From Providencia huaxiensis (GTDB taxonomy: Bacteria; Pseudomonadota; Gammaproteobacteria; Enterobacterales; Enterobacteriaceae): a stretch of 64,000 nucleotides of DNA. Position 1 is the stretch's first letter, and each line of letters begins with the position of its first letter. Both the position numbers and the translations under genes were made by a program. The notes beneath the pieces were generated by a model. The model ran no database searches. It saw only the letters and a program-made list of their open reading frames with translations, and was not told the origin of the DNA. Of this stretch, positions 40,210 to 49,045 are shown one piece after another. The stretch spans positions 744,001 to 808,000 of the forward strand of contig NZ_CP031123.2 of NCBI RefSeq assembly GCF_002843235.3, in the 5' to 3' direction.

Positions 40210-42372
40210 TTATGACGCACTAATGGTTCGAATTATTTGTTTTATCTCAGGAATTAGTTCGAGCAATAACTTAGTTTGTTCCATGATAAGTAACGTTTTT
40301 TCGTCATCACTGGTTGAAATGTTATCTATGCGCTGCAATAAACTGTGGCGAAGTTTATCTGATTTTTCATCAATAACGAGTGGGTCAATGGTTGTGATTT
40401 GTAGCGATGATTCAACATAACAAATAGCGTCGTTGAGTAATGAAAGATTACCTTCATTTTGCATTTTTTCACGATGCGCACCTAATGCAGAGATATAGCT
40501 GAGTAAAGTGTGGTTTAAGCAGAGAAGGCGAAAAGCTTGTTCTTGAGTGATTCGATAAGACTTAGGGTCAGAAGCCATATTGGAGACAATAGAAGCGAAT
40601 TCTGCATCATTATTATGTGCGTCTCTTCGTGCGATTCGATATTCAAGGCGGTTGTCTTTACCTTGGTAGTACTGTTGTAAAATAGCATCTAAATAACGGC
40701 AGTTGCTATCCATGGTTTTTTGTATGACCTGGGGAAGTTGACGGAATTTCCAGTCAGGCCAAATGAAGCTGACGGCAAGTAATGCAATAAAGCAACCAAT
40801 TAATGTGTCAATGATCCGTGGAAGTGCAACGTCAAACCCTTCGCCAAGTAGGTTAAAACAAAACAAGACGAGTAGCGTGATAAATAAGGTTGCTTGGGCG
40901 TATTGGCTACTGCGAAACATAAAGAACAGTAAACCAGAAATAACGATTAGCGTGAGTTGGCCTTCCATTGAAGGGATTAAATTCAGCAAGGGTAAGCCAA
41001 TGAGAATACCAACAATCGTGCCTATTATACGTAGAGCTAAACGGCGTTTAGTGGCGCTGTAGTTAGGTTGGCATACAAATAAGCTAGTGAGTAATATCCA
41101 ATATCCTCTTTCCATATCAAATAGTTGGATGATGATATAGCCAGTACAAAGGAGAATTGACATTCTGACCGCATGGCGAAATAAAGAGGATTTCGGGGTT
41201 AAATGGTGTTTAACTCGCGAAATAATATCACTAATACCTGATAACGATTCGTCAGATAATTGCTCTATTTGTTTATTATTTTGCTGCCATGTACTTTGCT
41301 CAAGGCTTAGGCCTTTAAGTTGAACGTCAATGCCTTTTAAGTTTTTAAGCAAGTTATACAGAGCTTTAATTTCATGAAGCTCAGGTGATTGCTGTTTTAG
41401 TAGCTGTAGCGATTTTTCAATGTAAGTGAAGGTACGTTCAAAACGAGGGTTATGTTGGTATTGTTTACGCCATAAAACCGATTGAGCAACTTGCTGGCAG
41501 GCTCTTGCTTGCATGGTTAGTAGGCGTTGGAAACGAAATAAAATATCACAATGACGTAAAGTACGGCTAAGTTGTTGGTATTGTATGTGAGATGAACTTG
41601 CTCGTTCGTGAATATCTTGGGCAACAAAATAATAATGCAGTGAATTTCGCGTGCCTTTTTGTCCCCGATCTCCTTTTAATCGGCTCAGTAATGCAATTTT
41701 AGCTTGGTTCATGGTGCTAACTAAATGACTGTTTACTAAAGCTAAATCATAAACTGAACGTTGGTAGTCATCTTCTAAGTCTGGGTCAAATAAGTTGGCT
41801 TTTGCATCTAGATAAGCTGAAAGTTGCTGGTAGCATTGGGTTATTGCATCTTGTAGTGGCCTAACAGGAAATAAAATATGGCCAATCAAAGTTAAGATAT
41901 TATACCAAATTGCCCCTGTGAGTAATAATGCAGGTTGTTGGTACCAAGTATCAAAAATAGGTACACCGAGCATGGTATAAATGGCAATTAACAGTGCACC
42001 AAATGCGATGGTTGCGTATCGCTGCCCTAAAGCACCAAGAAGAATAAAACCACACGTGGAAAAGGCGAGGCCAAAAAAGAAAAACAAAGGGTATGGAAAC
42101 AGCAGTTCAATTGAAACGGATGCAATAAAAAAACAAAAAAGTGTAATAATTAAATTTTTTATTCTGCCAGTTAGCCTATCATCTAAGTCAGTCAGTGCTG
42201 CAGCAACCACGCCCAAGGTAAGTGGGATAGTGATTTTAGGCTCTTGGTTTAATAACCACGGCACCAAGGTTGCGCCTGTCAGGGCTATAAAGATTCGGAT
42301 ATAATATAAAATATGGCTGTTATATAGCACACGACGATAACTGGTAAGCAGTGTTAGCACAAAGTACCTCAA
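40210..42372 (-). CDS. yccS: YccS family inner membrane protein (FUSC-like)
   Basis: A 720-residue inner-membrane protein of the YccS/YhfK family, related to the FUSC/aromatic acid exporter group. It has two sets of about five to six membrane helices (about residues 20-180 and 400-530, for example MSILLCTGYIIIQLFDMERGYWILLTSLFVCQ) that flank large soluble regions. The length equals that of E. coli YccS (717-720). The function is not established; efflux of small molecules is suggested by the family. It is convergent with tfoX and divergent from helD, as in E. coli. Confidence 0.9.
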   Translation of the reverse strand: MRYFVLTLLTSYRRVLYNSHILYYIRIFIALTGATLVPWLLNQEPKITIPLTLGVVAAALTDLDDRLTGRIKNLIITLFCFFIASVSIELLFPYPLFFFFGLAFSTCGFILLGALGQRYATIAFGALLIAIYTMLGVPIFDTWYQQPALLLTGAIWYNILTLIGHILFPVRPLQDAITQCYQQLSAYLDAKANLFDPDLEDDYQRSVYDLALVNSHLVSTMNQAKIALLSRLKGDRGQKGTRNSLHYYFVAQDIHERASSSHIQYQQLSRTLRHCDILFRFQRLLTMQARACQQVAQSVLWRKQYQHNPRFERTFTYIEKSLQLLKQQSPELHEIKALYNLLKNLKGIDVQLKGLSLEQSTWQQNNKQIEQLSDESLSGISDIISRVKHHLTPKSSLFRHAVRMSILLCTGYIIIQLFDMERGYWILLTSLFVCQPNYSATKRRLALRIIGTIVGILIGLPLLNLIPSMEGQLTLIVISGLLFFMFRSSQYAQATLFITLLVLFCFNLLGEGFDVALPRIIDTLIGCFIALLAVSFIWPDWKFRQLPQVIQKTMDSNCRYLDAILQQYYQGKDNRLEYRIARRDAHNNDAEFASIVSNMASDPKSYRITQEQAFRLLCLNHTLLSYISALGAHREKMQNEGNLSLLNDAICYVESSLQITTIDPLVIDEKSDKLRHSLLQRIDNISTSDDEKTLLIMEQTKLLLELIPEIKQIIRTISAS

Positions 42373-42483
42373 AGGTAAGACAAGCCCTAATCTATATAGG
42401 ATAGCTTGTTTGCAAGGAATAAAAAACCGTTTGGAATCAAGCCAACCGTATTTTTGTCATTGATTTTCTCAGGTGCAGGACGT

Positions 42484-44535
42484 ATGGAACTGAAATCAAC
42501 ACAGATTGGACAGCGTCTGGCTCAGCATCCCTACAATCGGGTTCGCTTGCTCAACGCAGGTATTGAAGTGAGTGGTGAAAACCACCAATATCTTATCCCA
42601 TTTAATGAACTCATTGATATTCGTTGTAAGAGAGGGATTGTTTGGGGGGAGTTAGAATTTGAAATTGTGAATGAGCAGGTTGTTCGTTTACATGGTACGG
42701 AATGGAAGCAAACTCAGCGCTTTTATCATTACTTAAATGAAAAATGGCAACAATGGAGCACTGAAATGAGCCACGTCAGTGCTAGTGTATTGAGTGAATT
42801 AGTTAATTCGATTGAACAATTGACGCAACAAGATCATTGGTTGACGTTGCGCCACTTAGCCGAGATAAAAGATAAAATATCACAGAAATTCTCATCGCTA
42901 CCTATGCCTTTGGCGCGCCTTTTATTATTTGAAAATTGTGCACCACAATATCACGAATGCTTAAATTGGCTAAATAATGGCCAAAACTGTCGACGGCAAA
43001 TTAACGATCACTGGTGTGAGTCTGTCTTAGTTCACTATCACGATTTTTTCCAGCAAGTAGAAACATCACCACTCAATTATTCACAGTCTTTATCTGTAAT
43101 TAATGGTGAGGATAACGTATTAGTACTGGCGGGGGCTGGGAGTGGTAAAACATCAGTCCTCGTGGCTAGGGCTGGCTGGTTGATCTTGCGAGGTTTGGCA
43201 AAACCAGAACAAATCCTATTGTTAGCTTTTGGTCGCAAAGCGGCAGATGAAATGAATGAACGTATTCATTCACGACTACAACAAGATATTGAAGCAAAAA
43301 CTTTTCATGCTCTTGCTTTACACATTATTCGTGAAGGTAGCAAAAAATCGCCAGTAATTAGTGAGTTAGAAACTGACACTCAAAAACGGCAAACACTATT
43401 ATTAAATGAATGGCGAGAACAATGTTCAGCAAAGAAAGCACAAGCAAAAGGCTGGCGAGGATGGCTTTCTGAAGAATTGCAGTGGGAAATTCCAGACGGT
43501 GAGTTTTGGAAAGACGAAAAATTAAGCAATAAAGTGGCTGCTAGGTTAGACCGTTGGCTAAGCTTAATGCGTATGCATGGCGGTAGCCAGAAGGACATGA
43601 TTGATAATACGGAAGAAGAAATAAGGGACCTTTTCCAAAAGCGCATTCGTTTAATGGCGCCGTTATTGAAAGTGTGGAAAAGCGCTTTGAAAGATGAAGG
43701 TGCAATTGATTTTTCTGGATTAATTCATCAGGCCATTAATATTTTAGAGAAAGGGCGTTTTATTAGCCCATGGAAACATATTTTAGTCGATGAGTTCCAA
43801 GATATTTCGCCTCTTAGAGCTAAATTATTGCAGGTACTACGACAGCAGAATAAGCAAACGACGTTATTTGCTGTTGGAGACGATTGGCAGGCTATCTATC
43901 GGTTTAGTGGTGCAGAATTAGACTTAACAACATCGTTTGAGCATAACTTTGGCATTGGAGAACTTTGCGCTTTAGACACCACTTATCGTTTTAATGAGCG
44001 TATTGGTGAAGTGGCTAACCAGTTTATTTTACAAAACCCAATGCAGCTAGATAAACCATTGAATAGCTTAACGAAAGGGAATAAAAAATCGGTTATTCTT
44101 CTTTGTGAGGATGCATTTGAACGTTTGTTGGACAAAATGAGTGGCTATGTGCTTGATGATGAAACGGTATTAGTGCTAGCCCGCTACCATTATTTAAAAC
44201 CTACTATTTTAGATAAAGCCAAAACTCGCTGGCCAAAATTAAATATTCAGTTTATGACGATTCATGCCTCAAAAGGGCAGCAAGCAGACCATGTCATCAT
44301 TTGTGGTCTGAATAGCGGAAAGGATGGTTTCCCTGCTCCTGCGCGCGAATCAATCATTGAGCGAGCTTTATTGCCTAAACCAGAAGATTTTGATCACGCA
44401 GAAGAAAGACGTTTGCTGTATGTCGCATTAACACGGGCTAAGCAGCAAGTTTGGTTACTCTATGACCCAGAAAAACCGTCAGAATTTGTTGATGAACTCA
44501 AGCAATTGGGCGTTCCAAAGCAAAAGAAACCTTAA
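42484..44535 (+). CDS. helD: DNA helicase IV HelD
   Basis: A 683-residue superfamily 1 (UvrD-like) 3'-to-5' DNA helicase. The ATG at 42484, preceded by GCAGGA, gives the family start MELKSTQIGQRLAQHPYNRV; the longer frame reaching back to 42406 has no match. The N-terminal domain (about 1-180) is followed by Walker A VLAGAGSGKTSVL, Walker B ILVDEFQDISP, motif III VGDDWQAIYRFSGA, and motifs V-VI MTIHASKGQQAD and RLLYVALTRAKQQVW. All helicase motifs are intact. Divergent from yccS, convergent with mgsA. Confidence 0.96.
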   Translation: MELKSTQIGQRLAQHPYNRVRLLNAGIEVSGENHQYLIPFNELIDIRCKRGIVWGELEFEIVNEQVVRLHGTEWKQTQRFYHYLNEKWQQWSTEMSHVSASVLSELVNSIEQLTQQDHWLTLRHLAEIKDKISQKFSSLPMPLARLLLFENCAPQYHECLNWLNNGQNCRRQINDHWCESVLVHYHDFFQQVETSPLNYSQSLSVINGEDNVLVLAGAGSGKTSVLVARAGWLILRGLAKPEQILLLAFGRKAADEMNERIHSRLQQDIEAKTFHALALHIIREGSKKSPVISELETDTQKRQTLLLNEWREQCSAKKAQAKGWRGWLSEELQWEIPDGEFWKDEKLSNKVAARLDRWLSLMRMHGGSQKDMIDNTEEEIRDLFQKRIRLMAPLLKVWKSALKDEGAIDFSGLIHQAINILEKGRFISPWKHILVDEFQDISPLRAKLLQVLRQQNKQTTLFAVGDDWQAIYRFSGAELDLTTSFEHNFGIGELCALDTTYRFNERIGEVANQFILQNPMQLDKPLNSLTKGNKKSVILLCEDAFERLLDKMSGYVLDDETVLVLARYHYLKPTILDKAKTRWPKLNIQFMTIHASKGQQADHVIICGLNSGKDGFPAPARESIIERALLPKPEDFDHAEERRLLYVALTRAKQQVWLLYDPEKPSEFVDELKQLGVPKQKKP

Positions 44536-44552
44536 GGTAATCTTATTTTGTA

Positions 44553-44580
44553 TTAAGCGCCAGAATGCTGTGGCGCTTAA
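44553..44580. terminator. Terminator between convergent helD and mgsA
   Basis: A perfect 10-bp stem TTAAGCGCCA/TGGCGCTTAA with an eight-base loop; T runs are weak on both strands. Confidence 0.7.
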
Positions 44581-44590
44581 CATTGGTAGA

Positions 44591-45049
44591 TTAGTTAGTT
44601 CGTTTATTTAAATAGCTTTCGTAATCAGGAATAACGACGTCTATTACATTATCAAAATAGGGTGATGTGATTAAAAAATCAGCAGTTGCAGGGTTGGTCG
44701 CGACAGGAATATTCCAAACTGTAGCCAAACGTAGCAATGCTTTAACATCAGGGTCATGAGGTACAGCGTTAAGAGGGTCCCAGAAGAAAATCAAGAGGTC
44801 GATTTTTTGTTCTGCGATCATTGAGCCTATTTGCTGGTCTCCCCCCATAGGGCCACTTAGCATACTGGTGACTGGCAACCCAGTGTGCTGGTGGATTAAA
44901 TTACCTGTTGTGCCGGTTGCGTATAATTTGTGAGTTTGGAGCCGTTCATTGTTTTTCTTAGTCCAAGATAATAATGAAGGTTTACAGTGGTCATGGGCAA
45001 CCAAAGCAATATTTTTTGAGGCTGTAATTTTACGGGTTGTTGATTCCAT
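44591..45049 (-). CDS. mgsA: Methylglyoxal synthase
   Basis: A 152-residue cytoplasmic enzyme that turns dihydroxyacetone phosphate into methylglyoxal and phosphate, a glycolytic bypass when phosphate is low. The segments [35 protein letters not shown] and [22 protein letters not shown] (with the catalytic Asp) match E. coli MgsA, which is also 152 residues. Its toxic product is removed by the glyoxalase route, of which gloC in this window is one part. Confidence 0.97.
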   Translation of the reverse strand: MESTTRKITASKNIALVAHDHCKPSLLSWTKKNNERLQTHKLYATGTTGNLIHQHTGLPVTSMLSGPMGGDQQIGSMIAEQKIDLLIFFWDPLNAVPHDPDVKALLRLATVWNIPVATNPATADFLITSPYFDNVIDVVIPDYESYLNKRTN

Positions 45050-45163
45050 GATATTCCCTTAAGTAAGATGCGAGATAAACATCTTTAAAAATTGAATGAG
45101 CAAAGATATACAACATATATCATAATGCTAATGAATAGTTTATAGGTTTTGGGAGATATTTTG

Positions 45164-45577
45164 ATGAGAGATCAAGAAATTGCTGAAATTTTAAAGTGTG
45201 TTCGAACTATTGCTTTAGTGGGAGCGAGTGATAAGGCAAATAGGCCGAGTTATGAAGTTATGGAATATCTTTTGCATCAAGGCTATACCGTTATTCCAGT
45301 GAGCCCCAAATTGGCAGGGCAAACTTTATTAGGGCAGCTTGTATACGAAAAACTTAGTGACATACCAGAGCCTATTGACATGGTCGATGTGTTTCGTAAT
45401 GCAGAAGCTGCAGTAGGAGTGGCCAGAGAAGCAGTGGAAATTAAAGCTAAAGTTTTGTGGTTACAAAAAGGGGTGATTAGTGAAGAAGCACAGCAAATCG
45501 CTTTGCAGGCTGGTTTGCAGTTTGTTATGGATAAATGCCCAAAACAAGAAATACCTGCTTTAGGTCTTGAAAAATAA
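45164..45577 (+). CDS. yccU: CoA-binding protein YccU
   Basis: A 137-residue Rossmann-fold protein of the CoA-binding domain family. The nucleotide-binding start TIALVGASDKANRPSYEVM is near residue 15, and the C-terminus VMDKCPKQEIPALGLEK is family-typical. The ATG at 45164 with GGGAGA upstream restores the E. coli length of 137; an in-frame start at 45149 is less likely. The cellular role is unknown. Divergent from mgsA and convergent with hspQ. Confidence 0.92.
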   Translation: MRDQEIAEILKCVRTIALVGASDKANRPSYEVMEYLLHQGYTVIPVSPKLAGQTLLGQLVYEKLSDIPEPIDMVDVFRNAEAAVGVAREAVEIKAKVLWLQKGVISEEAQQIALQAGLQFVMDKCPKQEIPALGLEK

Positions 45578-45591
45578 AGTATTTCTAGCGT

Positions 45592-45624
45592 TAAAAAAGT
45601 AAAGCAGCTAGTGAGCTGCTTTAC
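45592..45624 (-). terminator. Terminator of hspQ
   Basis: A perfect 11-bp stem (GTAAAGCAGCT/AGCTGCTTTAC, loop AGTG) followed on the minus strand by TTTTTT. It also lies after yccU on the plus strand but lacks a T run there. Confidence 0.88.
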
Positions 45625-45661
45625 GGTTGCGTTCATAAATAACAATATAAATATTTGAAGG

Positions 45662-45979
45662 TTAGTTGCGAAGGCGAGGTGCTTGCAACTGAGACCTTAT
45701 TGATTCCGCTAGTTCATCCATTGATGGTTGCTCTGGATGGTCTTCTACGGTTTCATAAGTAATTTGAGCTTCAGCCAAATAAGTATGAACAGCATCCCCA
45801 TTGTCATCTTCCATAACAACATGATACCAAGGTAGATCGCGTAGTGTGCTGTTAGCGGCAATATCATCATCATGTGGTTGTTCGAGCGAATACTCAGCGT
45901 CTACATCGACAACAACGCCTAAGTAGCCGAGAAGTTTGTGTCTAACTTGTTGCCCGATTCCATATTTACTGGTGATCAT
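45662..45979 (-). CDS. hspQ: Heat shock protein HspQ (YccV)
   Basis: A 105-residue hemimethylated-DNA-binding/heat-shock protein that in E. coli speeds degradation of mutant DnaA and acts as a Lon specificity enhancer. [24 protein letters not shown] at the N-terminus and [25 protein letters not shown] at the C-terminus are nearly identical to E. coli. Two ATG codons stand together; the second (45979) fits the family start and lies eight bases from a strong AGGAGG. The rlmI gene that stands between hspQ and acyP in E. coli is missing here. Confidence 0.94.
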   Translation of the reverse strand: MITSKYGIGQQVRHKLLGYLGVVVDVDAEYSLEQPHDDDIAANSTLRDLPWYHVVMEDDNGDAVHTYLAEAQITYETVEDHPEQPSMDELAESIRSQLQAPRLRN

Positions 45980-46201
45980 CATAGCGACCTCCTAAAAGCC
46001 TTGCTTATACTTCAAACTATATATGGGCAGTGCTACGCGTTTTCAAGCTAAGATATAGACAATTATCAATAACGCAATACACTGTCTTTATACGTAACGA
46101 TCAAAAGCAGTGCCTCATTTAGCAGATTATCTGTTCAATGAATAAAAAACAACTGTTAAAAGAAGGTATCAATACATTATGCTCTGACAATGGAGGCTCA
46201 C

Positions 46202-46480
46202 ATGATTACATCAGGTCGATATTTTTATATTTATGGTCGTGTTCAAGGGGTTGGGTTTCGTTACCAGACCTATCATTGGGCTAATCAGAATGGCATAAAA
46301 GGCTTTGTGTGTAACCGGGATGACGGTAGTGTTAAGCTAGCTGTTTATGGCTCAGAGCAAGATATTGAGTTTGTTGATGAGTGGCTGAAAGCTGGGGGGC
46401 CTCCAGGGGCAAAGGTAGACCATTTTTTTACCGAAAACTGGAAAACCGAGCCAATAGCGGACTTTAGTGTCCGCTATTAG
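46202..46480 (+). CDS. acyP: Acylphosphatase
   Basis: A 92-residue acylphosphatase that hydrolyses acyl phosphates such as carbamoyl and 1,3-bisphosphoglycerate. The catalytic Arg is in GRVQGVGFRY and the catalytic Asn in VCNRDDGSV. The ATG at 46202 is chosen because GGAGG stands five bases upstream and the length equals E. coli YccX (92); the ATG at 46190 would put that Shine-Dalgarno inside the gene. Six bases separate its end from the end of tusE on the opposite strand. Confidence 0.93.
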   Translation: MITSGRYFYIYGRVQGVGFRYQTYHWANQNGIKGFVCNRDDGSVKLAVYGSEQDIEFVDEWLKAGGPPGAKVDHFFTENWKTEPIADFSVRY

Positions 46481-46486
46481 CGGAAA

Positions 46487-46816
46487 TTAAATGCATTTCA
46501 CCGGTTTTGGCAGGCCTGCAAGTTTAGTCGCTTGTTTAGCAGGACCTTTAGGAAATAACCGGTATAAATAGCGGCTATTGCCTTTTTCTTCCCCAAACTG
46601 CTGGGAAACTGCTTTAACTAACATACGAATAGCAGGAGAGGTATTAAATTCCAAATAGAAATTCCTGACGAAACGGATAATTTCGAGGTGTTCATTGGTA
46701 ATTTCAATATCTTCTTGCTGCGCGAGTAAAGGAATTAATTCTTCACTCCATTGTTGGCTGTCAAGCAGGTAACCTTGCGCATCTGTTTCTATTTCTTGAT
46801 TATTAAAAACCAACAT
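46487..46816 (-). CDS. tusE: Sulfurtransferase TusE
   Basis: A 109-residue DsrC-family protein. TusE takes a persulfide from TusBCD and passes it to MnmA for 2-thiouridine formation in tRNA anticodons. The catalytic Cys is the next-to-last residue in GLPKPVKCI, and the central [21 protein letters not shown] and [25 protein letters not shown] are identical to E. coli over long stretches. The ATG at 46816 gives the E. coli length; the TTG 12 bases earlier is an alternative. Confidence 0.94.
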   Translation of the reverse strand: MLVFNNQEIETDAQGYLLDSQQWSEELIPLLAQQEDIEITNEHLEIIRFVRNFYLEFNTSPAIRMLVKAVSQQFGEEKGNSRYLYRLFPKGPAKQATKLAGLPKPVKCI

Positions 46817-46999
46817 ACTCTTTTTCAACTCAAATAAAATTAGAACGTAAATTTAGCAAAAATAGAGATGTAACCCAAGTAAAGTCGTTAGAGTGTTGAT
46901 ATTTTCGCCTAACAGTATGAAAGACGTATATTTTTAAAGCGAATGATCACATTAGGGGTTTACATCCAATGAGAGGATGTTTATAGTGCACGTCATTGC

Positions 47000-47087
47000 G
47001 GAGGGGTGGCCGAGCGGCTGAAGGCAGCGGTCTTGAAAACCGCCGATGGGAAACCATCCGAGAGTTCGAATCTCTCCTCCTCCGCCA
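47000..47087 (+). tRNA. serT: tRNA-Ser (anticodon UGA)
   Basis: An 88-base class II tRNA with encoded CCA. The acceptor stem GGAGGGG pairs with CTCCTCC (one G-U), the D arm is TGGCCGAGCGGCTGAAGGCA, the anticodon stem-loop GCGGTCTTGAAAACCGC shows anticodon TGA, the variable arm GATGGGAAACCATC is long as expected for serine, and the T arm is GAGAGTTCGAATCTCTC. Its place after tusE corresponds to serT in E. coli. Gene order downstream leaves the E. coli pattern. Confidence 0.97.
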
Positions 47088-47479
47088 TCTTCACTTCTAG
47101 TAACGTCTTCCAAAGTCTTCCAATCCCAAGTAAATCAAGCATTCTAGCGAAATTACACACTACCGAACCTACTAACGCCTTTCTAAATCCTCTACAATTT
47201 GTTGTATAGTTTTTTGTATAGAAATTCCCTCTACAATTTTCCTGTAGATAAATCCTACATGCTGGCATTATCGCTGCTATCATCTTTTATATCGTTTTGA
47301 TTGGTGCAATACTGGGGTATTAGGTTACTTTTACTTAAATATCGGATGATTCTCATATGTCTAATAATTAAAATGGTAATATCCACTTCGGCGGATTTTT
47401 TAAAATTATTGCCGAACTGTCATTTTAATAAACTATGAATATATTTTCATTGTTTTAAGGCTAATTATTACTTATCCAG
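47088..47479. other. Gene-poor region behind tRNA-Ser (possible remnant of an integrated element)
   Basis: No credible gene lies in this stretch. Just after the CCA end comes a pyrimidine-rich segment (CTTCTAGTAACGTCTTCCAAAG) and then several short TGTATAG/CTACAA repeats (about 47195-47250), which resemble the flank of a tRNA integration site. An ORF of 96 codons on the minus strand runs into the tRNA gene itself and is not believed. No integrase gene was found, so an island remnant is only a suggestion. Confidence 0.35.
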
Positions 47480-47635
47480 CTACGGTGGCTTCATGGGTAA
47501 TTGTTCTAATTCGCGTAGTTCTTTTTTGAGTGGCTTTCTTTGATTAAAATGTTGATGTGCATTAAAAGCAATTGCTTGTGTTATTAATATCTCATAAGGT
47601 GGATTATCCATCTGTAAAATGGTTATTTTGTACAT
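47480..47635 (-). CDS. Possible small protein of unknown function (51 aa)
   Basis: A minus-strand ORF reading MYKITILQMDNPPYEILITQ, then AIAFNAHQHFNQRKPLKKEL and ending LPMKPP. The amino-acid mix is protein-like and Lys/Glu/Gln-rich at the end, but there is no ribosome binding site, no recognised family and no conserved neighbour. It may be a chance ORF or the tail of a lost gene. Listed because it is the best coding candidate in a gap of about 770 bases. Confidence 0.25.
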   Translation of the reverse strand: MYKITILQMDNPPYEILITQAIAFNAHQHFNQRKPLKKELRELEQLPMKPP

Positions 47636-47853
47636 TTATAACTATTAATGCTTCGTTTATAACATTTTATTAATTTAAATATGAATAAGACGGAATAGTT
47701 ACAGTATTTTTTAGTATTCAATATAAGTAGAGAAAAATTCAAACGGAATGATAAACCAAAGGTTTGATGTGTATCAGAGGATACAAATAGTAACTTGTTG
47801 TAACTGTTTTATAAATATATTATTTAGTATCTTAACTCCATGGATTTATCAAG
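47636..47853. other. AT-rich upstream region of the lipoprotein gene
   Basis: About 220 AT-rich bases without ORF or hairpin that I can support; presumably the promoter region of the next gene. Confidence 0.3.
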
Positions 47854-48537
47854 ATGAATAAATTATTAATTCCTGCTTTTTGTATTGCTTCTTTATCTGG
47901 GTGTGCGGTAACTGAGTATAACTATGTCCCTGACTCACAAAAAATCAGTGAACCTAAAATAGGCCAGGTCAACCATATTACAGTAGGGCAACCCTTAGTA
48001 AGAGAAGGCAATATTAGTGAAATAGACGGAATTAAAGTATTAAACCCAGTACAGATAGATTTGGCTTACAAAATTATCCCCGGTGTATTCAAGAAAGTGG
48101 GTTCAAGTGATAAAGGCGATTTTTATATGCCAGACCAAATCGTTGATTCTGGCTCGGTCACTGTTGAGGTTTTAGGGCAACCGTGGAATTCACTTTTAAT
48201 TAAAAAAGGGTCTGGTCCTAATGAGATCTGTATCGTGACAGATGTTAATGTCGCTGTTTGTAGTGATAAAGCACAAATCGAACAGGTAAAACTAAATAAT
48301 TCTGATGGTGATTCATTTGAACAAGCCTTAATTTTCAATGGGATAAATGACAAGGTTGTCGATGTTAGTTATCAGAGAATAGGTTCAAATATTGAGAATC
48401 AAGGATTTGGAGATAATATTCAGTATAACCTTAAGAATAGCGATATTATTTCTTATCGAAATGTAAAATTAAAAATTATCGATAGTTCAGAAAATTCATT
48501 AACCTATACGGTGATAAGTAATTTTTCTGACAATTAA
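47854..48537 (+). CDS. Lipoprotein of unknown function
   Basis: A 227-residue protein I do not recognise. It has a clear lipoprotein signal: MNKLLIPAFCIASLSGC, with lipobox LSGC and the lipidated Cys at residue 17; the next residues AVT fit outer-membrane sorting. The rest is soluble, rich in N, S, D, I and V, with no repeat, no membrane helix and two further Cys (about residues 126 and 136, CIVTDVNVAVC), which may form a disulfide. It stands alone between the tRNA-Ser gap and a YjdJ-like gene. A function cannot be given. Confidence 0.8.
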   Translation: MNKLLIPAFCIASLSGCAVTEYNYVPDSQKISEPKIGQVNHITVGQPLVREGNISEIDGIKVLNPVQIDLAYKIIPGVFKKVGSSDKGDFYMPDQIVDSGSVTVEVLGQPWNSLLIKKGSGPNEICIVTDVNVAVCSDKAQIEQVKLNNSDGDSFEQALIFNGINDKVVDVSYQRIGSNIENQGFGDNIQYNLKNSDIISYRNVKLKIIDSSENSLTYTVISNFSDN

Positions 48538-48739
48538 TGTGCATCACATTAATGAACTAGTTGAAAACAGCGTTAAACTAAATTTAGTCTCTAGTTAAGC
48601 GCTGTCGCAGCATCTTTTCTCACTTTATTCTTATTTTAACTTCAAAATATTTGGATCACATCGACAATTGAAGAATATTGTCTTTTCAGCATACCTCACA
48701 TACTCTAAGTTAAATTGATTTAACGTAGAGGCGTTATTT

Positions 48740-49018
48740 ATGATGAATATCCAATCCAATCACAATAGCTTTTTTATTTTATCTGATGACAAGCAAACGC
48801 GCCTTGCCGAAATAACTTTTGTTTATACTGGTGACGACTTAGTGATTATTGACCATACAGTGGTTGATGAAAGCTTAAAAGGACAGGGCATTGCAAAGCG
48901 ATTAGTTGCTAAGGTTGTTGAGCGAATGAGAGAAGAAGGGCGAAAAATTATTCCATTATGTCCTTTTGCAAAAGCAATATTCGATAGAACACCTGAATAC
49001 AGTGATATCCGCCAATAA
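48740..49018 (+). CDS. YjdJ-like GNAT-family N-acetyltransferase
   Basis: A 92-residue mini-GNAT protein. The core [43 protein letters not shown] contains the acetyl-CoA pyrophosphate-binding pattern (Q/R-x-x-G-x-G/A) and the C-terminal segment IIPLCPFA typical of the small YjdJ (COG2388) acetyltransferases. The substrate is unknown. The pirin-like gene starts 27 bases downstream in the same direction, so the two are probably co-transcribed. Confidence 0.88.
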   Translation: MMNIQSNHNSFFILSDDKQTRLAEITFVYTGDDLVIIDHTVVDESLKGQGIAKRLVAKVVERMREEGRKIIPLCPFAKAIFDRTPEYSDIRQ

Positions 49019-49045
49019 TATCTGTTAATTACTGATGAGGTAAGC

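Noticed and set aside
42406..42483. N-terminal extension of helD
   Set aside because: It lacks homology and overlaps the yccS-helD promoter spacer; the ATG at 42484 has a ribosome binding site and the family start.
46993..47283. Minus-strand ORF of 96 codons and plus-strand ORF 47006-47209 that overlap the tRNA-Ser gene
   Set aside because: Both frames read through the tRNA gene itself (the minus frame includes the antisense of the whole tRNA). They have no ribosome binding site and no family, so they are artefacts of the tRNA sequence.
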